Source of the DNA: Brachypterus glaber
Taxonomy: Eukaryota > Arthropoda > Insecta > Coleoptera > Kateretidae
Assembly: GCA_958510825.1 (NCBI GenBank)
Contig: OY294045.1
Location: 9,847,916-9,911,915 of the forward strand
Direction of reading: 5' to 3'
Length of the DNA stretch: 64,000 nucleotides
Shown: positions 55,671-64,000 of the stretch, piece by piece
Numbering within the stretch: position 1 is the first letter of the stretch
How the letters are laid out: every line of letters starts with the position of its first letter
Program-made: the position numbers and the translations under genes
Notes under the pieces: generated by a model
What the model saw: the letters and a program-made list of their open reading frames with translations, nothing else
Database searches by the model: none
What the model was told of the DNA's origin: nothing

Positions 55671-58140
55671 TAAAACGTCGAAAACAAAATTAAAAGTAAT
55701 TGGACTTCACTATATGGGAAAATAATTTGGTTGTATTTAAAATCAGTAAAAAGAATTTAAAAAATGATACAAACGTAAAAAGTTGATACTTTACGTGATA
55801 ATATTGTGTACTTAATTATTAAATATAATTATTAATATCTAAACCGGAAAAAATATTTCCGCAAGTTGAATTTTTCCAGCTTATCTGTCTGTAACTAAAT
55901 AATCGGAAATTGCTTTTTTCCAACATTCTATTTATAAGTAGAGAGTTATATTTTTATATACTATGTATGGGAACTGATTTAATAAGAAAATATAGGTACT
56001 ATATTATTAAGAAAATAGGGTATATAAATAGTATATTTAATGAAAATTTACTATGCTCATCAGCCTTACTCTTAGAAAATTTTGTCTTGAGTACCTTTTT
56101 ATGGTTGCCAACCTCGAACAAAATGTATAGCACAGAAAGTAAGTGATGCTATAGGAGAATATTAAAAGAAGAGGATATTTCCACGTCTGACGTACACGTC
56201 CAGTATTTTTTGGCCGATTTTAAGAGTTTTTAAGCTTTTTTCTATTTTGCGACTCTTCTAAGCTCATAATCACATAATCACACGCATTTTACGTGTTCTT
56301 ATAGGCGCATAAGAGGTATCTACTTTTATCCTTTTGGGTTGGCAACTGACAAAAGCTTATCGCTTGACGTTTTCGGTGCAAATGTCAACTTTGCTTTAAA
56401 GTTTAATTTTCTACAAAATTTTGTGTTTAGGTTATTTTTACCGTGTTAAAATTGTGGGGCTTGGTTACTTGCAGTGAAAAAAGAGAAAACATGACTATAA
56501 AAAATATCAAAATGTCACGTGTTCTTAGAATTTTAAACATGGCGAAAATAGTAATGCCACCCCGAAACAAAAATTCCTAAATCAGTTTTTTTTTTAATTT
56601 TAGAGCAAAATAGAAAAAATTGTATAAAGCACTCGTTTCATAACACGTTTTTGGCGCACTAGTACTTTTACTCGTGCGCTAAAAATGTATGTTATGAAAC
56701 TAGTACTTTAATATACTATTAAGGTATATTTTTCGTCAGAATTGTATTCTCATCTTTTAAATGGGGGGTCTACGCCCTCCCATTAGCATCAGAAACACCA
56801 AACAATCGAAAAAAAAAAAACAAAACAAACCAAAGAATTAGGTTATGTTAGGTGGGACGTGAAAATAGCCACTTCGTATTAAAAATAGGCTGTAGAAATT
56901 TTAGGAAATGTAAGAATTTTCTACGGAATTAGCCTAAAACCAGCTTTGGAGTGCCATAACAATAGAATAATTATTCCTTTAAGATAAATGTTTTAAATGT
57001 TCGCATTATTACTATTACTTTATGCGAAAACTCCACAATTTTTTTTATGTAAAATTATTCTTTATTTCTGAAATTAGTTTTTTATTTATTTTTTATGTAA
57101 AATAAACTATTTCACTTATACTGATTTATCTTTTCAACGCAGATTTACAGTATTGAACCTGTGTTTCACCAGCAGAAGAGAGATATCCGGTCATAAGGAA
57201 GTTTTCGAGTTGGTCGAGCATAAAGAGTTATGTACTCGGAAAATTTAATATTCAATATATTATAAAGACATTTTGCACTGCTCTAATACAGGACTTTCAT
57301 AATCATAGGGAAAATCCTTACCAAAGTGACATATAGCTGCTATTTCACGCTTATTTGTGATCATTGAGCACTGATTAAAGAAAATTTTTCATAATTATTG
57401 AATTAAAATTATCCTTTATTAAGATAGTACAATTGGTGGCACCATCTAGTGTTGCACAAAAGTACTAGATTTGATGGTGGTATTAAACTTTATTTCATCC
57501 ACGGCCGTGATTAATAAGCCTATAAACTACGGGTCTGTAAAAATAAACCGTGGATAAAGTATAGTATTCTACTCCCGTATAAAGGCTATTAATCATTCGG
57601 ATGATTATGCCACTCGCCTGGTGGCTCGTGTCGTAAAGTTCACCCTCATTGTTAATACCATTTATTGTATGCTCATTGAATAATATACTATTATTAATAT
57701 TTAACAGTCACAATATTAAGGTTTGTTGATTTATAAATTGACCTAGACCCTTAAAAATTAAGGCTAATACGTGGATTTGCACTGTCAATATTGTTTTGGT
57801 ATATCAAAAGTATTTTGCTTAGAAATTATATCCTTATAAGGATATTGTTAAAAAAAATTAAAGATATTTATTTTGATAATATCATTGATATAAATTAATT
57901 TCCTTTTAATACCCACTTGTCTTGTCGATAGGAACAGATGGCATTTGAATCAGTTGTCTCTAAAAGAAAAATAATTATTTAAAAAAATCTAAACATAACG
58001 GCACGATAGATATAACAGCTTGATATATTAATAGCAATAGCCTCCAATACACTTTTCATATTGTAGAAAAGCTTTTACTGCAAATAGGCCAGTCGAAATA
58101 TCTACTTTTCAGCGAGTTTGAAAACCAGGCGGAACTATTT
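55671..58140. other. Long unassigned region
   Basis: No supported gene. 56630-56690 is an inverse match to 33582-33640 (GCGCACTAGT, AAAGCACTCG). GGCCGTGATTAATAAGCC near 57502 and AGGCTATTAATCATTCGG near 57585 form a loose inverted pair with CCGTGGATAAAG and TTTCATCCACGG, suggesting a further hairpin element at about 57483-57600. Frames are short and featureless. Confidence 0.4.
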
Positions 58141-58225
58141 ATAAAAACTCTTAAAGATAGGTGATTGATACGACAGTTTTTTGTATTTTAGCATATGTAT
58201 TAAAGAAAATATAAAATTATCGCCT

Positions 58226-58257
58226 AGCGCTTTCAGTCTATTTCAGACTATCATCAG
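58226..58257 (-). ncRNA. Hammerhead-like core in left pseudo-LTR
   Basis: On the minus strand the order is CTGATGA, a hairpin with stem AGTCT/AGACT, GAAA, then GCGCTAGGCG that could form a short stem III. All core positions of CUGANGA...GAAA are present. I cannot find a local partner for stem I, so it may be active only as a dimer, or not at all. Penelope-like elements are known to carry such ribozymes in their pLTRs. Confidence 0.55.
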
Positions 58258-58277
58258 GGCTGGGCTCTGAAAAGTAA

Positions 58278-58634
58278 GAAGACCCAACCCCAATTTTTAA
58301 AAAATGTGGTATTTACAAATTAACTTGCCAAAATTGCTCAAAATTTTATTTAGGAAAAACCACAAGATCCATTAACATAAGATGTAGCGAACACTTAAAA
58401 AGGCCCAACCATTCTGCTTTTGGCCATCACCTAAAATTCAACAACCACCAATTTAGCCCTGAAAATAACATTGAAATCATTCACCATATATCAACACACA
58501 AACATGACCTAAAATTAAGTCTGTTAGAAGACCTAGAAATTACCCTTAATAAAAAACACAAATCCAATTTCTGCTTAAACAATCAAACTAACCTAAACCA
58601 TAATTTTCAGCCTCTTTTTAAAAACCTAATTTAA
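58278..58634 (+). pseudogene. GIY-YIG endonuclease domain of a Penelope-like ORF
   Basis: This open frame of about 118 codons ends at a TAA (58632-58634). It starts within the truncated element without an ATG. It shows GIYKLTC (Gly-Ile-Tyr from 58308), a second Cys, then FYLGKTTRS (the YIG motif with Leu), and IRCSEHL, where the conserved Arg and downstream acidic/His residues of GIY-YIG nucleases are expected. This Cys-spaced GIY-YIG form is typical of the C-terminal endonuclease of Penelope retroelements, which nicks target DNA for reverse transcription. The N-terminal reverse transcriptase is absent, so the copy is dead. Confidence 0.8.
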
Positions 58635-58821
58635 ATTTTATCTTTTTCAAATTTAGCGCGTTTTTTCTAGTGACTTTCTGTTTTTGTCTCCTCAACGTTT
58701 TTCACAAGTTCTGTTCTGTCAAAGGCCTTATTTGACAATGACCATAAAAATTTTAATTTTAACTTATTTTAAATGTATTGTATAACTTAATGTATGGAAC
58801 CTTGTTCCTCCTTTTTATGTT

Positions 58822-59821
58822 TATTTATTTATTTCGATATACCACCCAACAGCCGAGGCCAATTACAGGGTGGGAATTATACACAATATAATATACACAT
58901 ATATATATATACAAATACAGAAACATTATAATACTTAAAGTTAAGACTTAAACATTAAAATACTGCAAGAAAAAAAATAAAAATGAAAGAAAGAACAGGA
59001 ATAGTACTAACTTAAATTTAACCTTTTAATTGCAGTTAGGCTAGTACTGAATATGTCAAGACTATCTTGCAGGGAATCGCAGGTACTACATATAAAATAA
59101 ATTGGGGAGGATTTCAATACATTTGTCCTAGGAGTTCTTAGATAAAAAGTTAAATTATCACGAGCTCCTACTCTTGGTACATGTATTGGTATTTTATCTA
59201 ATATATCTGGGCAGTTTATACCAAAGTGCAAAATTTTAAATAAAAATGTAAGGCCTAATCTTTTTCTCATGTTTTCAAGTGAGTCGAAGCCAAATCTATT
59301 AAGCAGTTCGGTGTGTGGATACCCAATGGGAGGGTAAACGCCATCTACCTTAAACTTTAAAAACTTTAAGAACCTCCGTTGAATTCCTTCCAAGTGATCG
59401 GCATGTGTCATATAACCTGGGTTCCAAATAATACATGCATACTCCAATTTAGACTGCACAAACGTAGTATAAAGTAATTTTAACAAAGATATGTCTGTGA
59501 ATCCTGTTGAATTGCGTATTACAAAGCCTAAGTTTTTGAAAGCTGCTTGCACAACATTTCCAATATGCTTATTGAAGGAAAGTTTACTATCGAAAGTAAT
59601 CCCTAAGTGATTTGTTACCCAGCGTGTAATTAAAAATTATAGGATTTTTCTTTCTTGTAAAAGTCATTACTTGGCATTTATCAACATTTAAAGGTAGATT
59701 GTTTTTGTCACACCAAGCTTTTACTTTTTCAAGATTATTCTGGAGCCGCAAACAGTCTAAAAGCGATGTAATAGCTAAGAAAAATTTTGCGTCATCGGCA
59801 AAAAGTAAATAGAAAATGTTA
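58822..59821 (-). mobile_element. Jockey-like non-LTR retrotransposon, 5'-truncated
   Basis: Exactly 1000 bp between perfect 7-bp duplications TTATGTT (58815-58821 and 59822-59828). On the minus strand it runs from the RT catalytic FADD through the C-terminal region and a 3' UTR containing CTGTAATTGG and TGTTGGGTGG, to an AAATA tail. It is nested in the Penelope-like element's 3' UTR. Confidence 0.85.
59007..59821 (-). pseudogene. Reverse transcriptase C-terminal half, frameshifted
   Basis: The frame begins, on the minus strand, with NNIFYLLFADDAKFF (FADD encoded at 59791-59802, the catalytic Asp pair of RT). It continues with W..KNNLPLNVDKCQVMTF, a thumb-like segment. Near 59605-59620 one extra base shifts the frame into GITFDSKLSFNKHI, QSKLEYACIIWNPG and GIQRRFLKF, and then HVPRVGARDN, RTPRTN and SPIYFICS, ending at 59007. 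This order is standard for Jockey-like ORF2. The first ATG in the second frame (59552) is not a genuine start. It is inactive through truncation and frameshift. Confidence 0.85.
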
Positions 59822-59984
59822 TTATGTTATCCTGTTGTAGTGGCTCTGACAAGTAAGTAACTTTTCTAATTTTCTTTTTCACGTAAAAAATTTTTCACAT
59901 AACCTCAAAATTTCAACGACCCGCATTTTCACAAAATATTTTATAAACCCCCCCGTCTTCTTACTTTTCAGAGCCCAGCCCTGA

Positions 59985-60017
59985 TGATAGTCTGAAATAG
60001 ACTGAAAGCGCTAGGCG
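59985..60017 (+). ncRNA. Hammerhead-like core in right pseudo-LTR
   Basis: Inverse copy of the left core: CCCTGATGATAGTCTGAAAT, then AGACTGAAAGCGC on the plus strand. Sequence identical in the core positions, so both pLTRs have kept it. The stem I partner is not evident. Confidence 0.55.
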
Positions 60018-60089
60018 ATAATTTTATATTTTCAATAATACATATGCTAAAATACAAAAAACTGTCGTATCAATCACCTATATAAAAAC

Positions 60090-61036
60090 CAGCATACAAG
60101 TCAAAAATCATTCATATTAACTCTTAAAGAATCCGAATGTAGCATTTTTTGTTTTAAATAAATGTAAATTTTTACTTGATACCTTAAGTTACGAAAAATA
60201 GAATTAAAAATCTTTGTCTATTCAGAAGTTCAAAAGCCATACTGTTTGACAAAGCCAAACCAAACAAACGGTTTTCTAAAATATGTTTATTTATTTACCT
60301 CTCGAATGGACTGCCGCCTATTTAGATTAGATAAAGAGAGAAGTTCTACAGAAAGAGATAAAAGTATAATTATTAATGTTTTAAAATAAAATTATGCATA
60401 TTTTAGGAAAAAAATAACATTTTAGATCATATTTTAAATTACATTAAGGTAAGATATTTGTTTTTTTTTATTTTTATAACACAGTTATGTGTACAGTAGG
60501 TCTAAAGTTTCCTAGGGAACTTATGACCTACTCCTTAATTTGAAAGTCATTGATAAAACCCCGTTGTGTGTGCAGATTTTGTACTTGTTTTTGTGTTTAA
60601 TAAACTGTTTTATGTATTCTTTAATAATTTTGCATAAAATGCATATTTTTTGTTGCACTGTGATAAAATCCAAATATAATATTTTAGGGAATTTTCTTTT
60701 TGGGTTGGTATTGAAGACCTAAATTTATGTTGCCTAACGTATTGGACTGCTGTCCATTCGCAAGTAAAAGTAATTTACCGATAAACGAAAATCAAAAAAT
60801 GCGATTTTCTCGAAAAAGGCTTTAACGATTTTGTTTGTAATCCTTGATTCCAAATTACGACATCTTGAAGTTGCACACAAGTGGAGTCATCTACCGGCTA
60901 ACATCAAAGTTTATGCAGAAAACTTACTTTGAAGATGTAAACTAACAGCCGGTGAAAACTATTTTATTAATAACTAAATGGCATTAAAATTTAGAGTAGG
61001 AATTTATTGCAAGTATTTTAAAAGTTACTAAAGTTT
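60090..61036. other. Unassigned AT-rich spacer
   Basis: No recognised feature. The 60-codon frame 60540-60722 has hydrophobic composition but no identifiable identity. Confidence 0.4.
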
Positions 61037-61037
61037 A

Positions 61038-61447
61038 TTTTTTTAAGGTATAGTTATTTTAAATTTGCCGCTAAATACTCCACAAAGTCCGATTTACACT
61101 GAAGCATGTGGCTTGTTTTGAATGTCAACATAACCAAAATTTATAATTTTTTTTTTACTTACTTTGTTTTTATGATGTTTTGATGTAAAAAAGAGAATAA
61201 AGCTGTTGCTAAAAACACTTTTGTATTTCTGTAGAAACAAATTTTGCTTATAAAATCGCTTTTATTCCAATAATTTAGAGGAATAAACCATTGTTTTGTT
61301 CTCGTTAATGGCAACGTCAACGTTTTACGGTTGTGTAAATTGGGCCTAGTCATTTCGCTTACGACGCATGCGTATCTTACGTTGCTATGGTAATTTTGAG
61401 ATTGTTTACAAGTGGGAAGGTTTAAAATGGCTATACCTTAAAAAAAA
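61038..61447. mobile_element. AAGGTATAG-ended MITE
   Basis: TTTTTTTAAGGTATAGTTAT at about 61037 faces ATGGCTATACCTTAAAAAAA ending near 61447, with TTTAAA just inside each. TTAA stands next to GGTATAG and CTATACC, so a piggyBac-like origin is possible. The T and A runs blur the borders. About 400 bp, non-coding. Confidence 0.55.
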
Positions 61448-62148
61448 AAACTTTATCTAGAGTGTTTTTTGATTAGTTTACAGATTTAATTTATTATGTT
61501 CTTTTAGTTTCAACGTAAATTAATAGATAGATCTTGGAACTGCGTTAAACGATTGAAAGATGCATTATCGAGTTGACCAAAATATGCGGTATTTTTTTTT
61601 CATTTCAATAGTAGTAAAAAAAAATAAGCATTATAGGATTTATCGATTTTTTCGGAAAGATGTGTAAAATGTTCCTTCTTGTCTAAAACTAGGTATGTTG
61701 ACTGGCCGAAACGTTCTAATTTACGATATTGAAGTAATACACGTGTTTTTATTAAAGTTTACGCTTCTGAAGGAAAAGTAATGGCATAGAATTCATTTCA
61801 TATTATTGATTTGCTACACGCGCTATTGCCGGGTAAAAAAATAATCCAATGAATTTAAATTTTAAAAATCTCTTAAAGAAAAAAAACATATCGAAAAAAA
61901 TTTATATTCAGATTGCTTTTAACCTCTTCAAAGACGATTTTTTTGTTTAAATTAATTTGTAAAAACAAGTAAACAACTAAAGATGTACGAATCTTAGCCA
62001 TTGGATGTCGCTTGTGATTGGAAATAAAGCAAATGAAAACAGCTAGAGCCACTGAGCGTTAATGAATTCGGTGAATATCATTTTGCGGAATTAATTTTTA
62101 ACTGTATGTCCCTGAAGATGTTAAAAATAAACCTAATTTTATCAGCTA
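61448..62148. other. Unassigned AT-rich spacer
   Basis: GGCCGAAACGTTCTAATTTACG-type sequence near 61704-61726 followed by CACGTGTTTTTATTAAAG resembles the 3' ends of some Penelope-like elements, but the hammerhead CUGANGA element is not present. No gene. Confidence 0.35.
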
Positions 62149-62432
62149 GATCCAAACAACGTAAAAACTGACAAAAACGTAGCCAACATATACATTCCTC
62201 TGTCTTACTCGCACAGCTTTGTTCTAACAGAGACAACAATAACAGTTACTGGTTATTGTTATTGTTCAGGCCTGAATATACCTACTATTTGTTTACAAAC
62301 AAACTGAGATGTTGGCAAAACTTTATATTAACGGTATGCGTATTCTAGAGAGAAGAGTTGTTAGTTTGTTGCAACGAACTAATAACTCTCTAGAATACGC
62401 ATACCGTTAATATAAAGTATCGCCAACATCTC

Positions 62433-62941
62433 CTTTTCCTTTTCCTTTGTTCGGTCTAAACTTGAATATGGAGCAATTATCTAGTATCCATATTACAATC
62501 AGCATATAGATAGTATTGAATCTGTTCAGCGTAGATTTTTAAAATATTTTTCGCTTAAGACAAATGGAGTTTATCCTCCCAGAGGAGCTGATTTAACGGG
62601 CTTAATGGCACAATTTGAATTTCAATCACTAAACACGCGTAGAGTTAAAATATCAGTTTCTTTTTTATACAACATTTTGCATAATAATATTGACTGCAAT
62701 ACGCTTTTGTCTCAAATTAACTTTTTAGTGCGACACGACACTCTACTACATTTTTTCTTTCCAGACCAAATACTAATCTAATGCTTAAGTCTCCTATATA
62801 TGTGATGTGCAAGAATTTTAATAATATTTCAGGTCTTTGTGATATATTTTTCTAATTTAAAATGTATTATTAGTTTTATAAGTTAACTTTATTGTATTAT
62901 ATAAATGTCCTGTTTGTATTTACTGTTGGGCAATAAAATTA

Positions 62942-62975
<34 letters not shown>
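62433..62975 (+). mobile_element. 5'-truncated non-LTR retrotransposon nested in the dimer
   Basis: 543 bp between ATCTC duplications (62428-62432 and 62976-62980). It splits the MITE motif CCAACATCTCGGTTTG seen whole near 9812. It ends with CTGTTGGGCAATAAAAT and a run of ATT units (about 62941-62975), the same 3' end as at 12122-12375. Confidence 0.9.
62446..62855 (+). pseudogene. Non-LTR ORF2 C-terminal remnant with stop and frameshift
   Basis: FVRSKLEYGAII is followed by an in-frame TAG (62482-62484) where Trp is expected (cf. IIWNPG in 59007-59821). Then IDSIESVQRRFLKYF, KTNGVYPPRG and SVSFLYNILHNNIDC follow. In the T run at 62751-62756 the frame shifts, and the tail continues as LSRPNTNLMLKSPIYVMC to a stop at 62853-62855. 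It is clearly homologous to 59007-59821 and 361-630. Confidence 0.85.
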
Positions 62976-62977
<2 letters not shown>

Positions 62978-63177
62978 CTCGGTTTGTTTGTAAAAAAAAT
63001 AGTAGGTATATTCAGGCCTGAACAATAACAATAACCAGTATCTATTATTGTTGTCTTTGTTAGAACAAAGCTGTGCGAGTAAGACAGACGAATGTATATT
63101 TTGGCTACGTTTTTGTCAGTTTTTACGAATGAAATGCCTATTCTAGAGAGAAAAGTTATTAGTTCGTTGGTTCGTTG

Positions 63178-63570
63178 GATCCAAACCACCTACCATTCTA
63201 TAAAAAATATTCAGATTCATATTACCATGTTTGACATACCTACTTCCGAACCATACTTTATGCCAGTTAAATAATAAGTAAGAGATAAAAGCACTCACGA
63301 ACACAATAAATGCAACGTTTTCCTAAAAATTTCTTCACTGGTCCCCAGGGCTTTGTAATAAGCTATAACAAAATCTTGTGTATTGCAAATCTAAATCATA
63401 ATGAACCAAGCAATGCAGCCTTATTATGTTCATTGTACCTTTACGGATTCACGTGTTAAAATCATATTATATAACGAGTTGAATGAATCTACATCCATAT
63501 TAATAAGGCACGTAAATTATCCATTCCATACTATAAATAAAGAGTAAAACATTTATAAGGGGTTAAATAT
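63178..63570. other. Unassigned spacer
   Basis: Nothing recognised between the dimer element and the ribozyme-bearing repeat. Confidence 0.45.
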
Positions 63571-64000
63571 TAAGGACAGAAATTTTTAATTTTAAACAAA
63601 ATTATAAAAATATTAATTTATTATTCCATCAATCTATTTTCTAATCATCGTACAGAGTGATATTGGTAGACTGACAGTTTCGGGCTTCTGGCCCTCTTCA
63701 GTACCAAGAGTCAACTCTGCACGCTGATTAAGAAAACGTTTTTAGACTTTACTCGCAAAAGGAATATAGCCATTAGATTGATGTAGACTTGTGCGCCATC
63801 TATTTCTAGATGTAGACAACTACTCATACCTCTCCTAATCTGGAGACTTTGAATGGTAGCAAGTTGAAGACTTGTGTGTCTCAAGCACATAGTACCACTA
63901 ACGGGTGGTTAGACGTAGAATTCGTAAGGACAGAAATTTTTAATTTTAAACAAAATTATAAAAATATTAATTTATTATTCCATCAATCTATTTTCTAATC
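63571..64000 (-). repeat. Hammerhead retrozyme-like tandem repeat, unit about 355 bp
   Basis: AAGGACAGAAATTTTTAATT and the following 75 bp at 63571-63645 are repeated identically from 63926 to the end of the window, a period of about 355 bp. One complete unit is therefore visible and the array may continue beyond the window. The unit carries a complete hammerhead ribozyme motif on the minus strand, so transcripts of that strand would be cut into unit-length RNAs. No ORF is present. The length, the ribozyme and the tandem start match metazoan retrozymes / hammerhead satellites. A rearranged copy lies at 12089-12600. Confidence 0.7.
63656..63714 (-). ncRNA. Hammerhead ribozyme, type I
   Basis: Read on the minus strand: stem I UUGGUA (63707-63702), core CUGAAGA (63701-63695), stem II GGGC-CAGAA-GCCC (63694-63682), GAA plus A15.1 (63681-63678), stem III ACU-GUC-AGU, cleavage-site C (63669), then UACCAA (63668-63663) closing stem I. 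GAGU and ACUC further out add four more pairs across an internal loop, where loop-loop contacts are expected. All invariant positions are present (CUGANGA, GAAA, UH). Predicted cut lies between 63669 and 63668. It is a strong structural match, but activity is not proven. Confidence 0.8.

Larger units (their letters stand above)
58141..60089 (+). mobile_element. Penelope-like element with inverted pseudo-LTRs
   Basis: ATAGGTGATTGATACGACAG at 58157 and its complement ending at 60081 open inverted repeats of about 125 bp, as in Penelope elements with inverted pLTRs. Next to the left repeat lies the GIY-YIG part of the ORF in plus orientation, then a 3' UTR. The reverse-transcriptase part is missing. 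Each pLTR contains a hammerhead-like core. ATAAAAAC occurs at 58141-58148 and 60082-60089 and may be the target duplication, with a few extra bases on the left. A 1-kb non-LTR element (58822-59821) interrupts the 3' UTR. Confidence 0.75.
62157..63177. mobile_element. Inverted dimer of the CAACGAACT hAT-like MITE
   Basis: 62157-62371 and 62372-63177 are two copies of the 41048-41301 element in opposite orientation, joined end to end at GTTTGTTG/CAACGAACT. The first has lost about 40 bp near its outer end. The second is interrupted by a retroposon and ends in a duplicated GTTCGTTG. The only target duplication is outside the pair: GATCCAAA at 62149-62156 and 63178-63185, both perfect. The dimer therefore appears to have inserted as a single unit. 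Confidence 0.8.

Noticed and set aside
61690..61760. Hammerhead ribozyme
   Set aside because: GAAACGTT is present, but no CUGANGA element and no convincing stem II.

Overview
The window looks like non-coding nuclear DNA of an arthropod, most likely an insect. I could not name the species. It is very AT-rich, full of A/T runs and microsatellites, and almost entirely built from transposable-element debris. No host protein-coding gene, operon, rRNA, genuine tRNA gene or CRISPR array could be supported. A run of exactly 200 N (54875-55074) marks a scaffold gap inside a repeat. The open reading frames that carry meaning are remnants of retroelement proteins; nearly all others are chance frames in AT-rich sequence.

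Most identifiable sequence is short non-autonomous DNA transposons (MITEs and long snap-back elements), many with intact inverted ends and exact target-site duplications (TSDs). TA-flanked Tc1/mariner-like families include CACGG-ended elements (907-1331, 43270-43694, split 15745-16801), CAGAGCGGTCC-ended elements (15908-16616, 21482-22200, 54361-55668), GGGAACG-ended elements (14327-14437, 19416-19567 and fragments), and single elements at 10650-11678, 13231-13622, 17130-17918, 20791-21175, 46360-47022 and 50824-52058. Elements with 8-bp TSDs (hAT-like) include CAGTA-ended copies (8619-8975, 39867-40260, 45770-46263), CAACGAACT-ended copies (9756-10429, 41048-41301, and an inverted dimer at 62157-63177), a 1.4-kb element at 32165-33573 and a 138-bp hairpin at 42780-42917. 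TTAA-flanked elements lie at 19617-20331 and 55165-55400. Nesting is frequent and often exact enough to order the insertions.

Retroelements: a Penelope-like element (58141-60089) has inverted pseudo-LTRs, a GIY-YIG endonuclease remnant and hammerhead-like cores. It is interrupted by a 1-kb Jockey-like non-LTR retrotransposon on the minus strand with an FADD reverse-transcriptase motif and a 7-bp TSD. Related 5'-truncated non-LTR 3' ends occur at 361-785, 12122-12375 and 62433-62975. A tRNA-derived SINE is at 42398-42660, with a body-only copy at 54077-54250.

The most interesting signal is at the right edge. The minus strand of 63656-63714 can fold into a complete type I hammerhead ribozyme, with every conserved core nucleotide and all three stems present. 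It sits in a sequence of about 355 bp that begins to repeat in tandem before the window ends. This is the architecture of metazoan hammerhead retrozymes / ribozyme satellites. A second, rearranged and inactivated copy at 12089-12600 has a mutated core, and a retroposon has inserted into that core.

Nothing suggests that the elements act together in a pathway. The window records successive waves of insertion.
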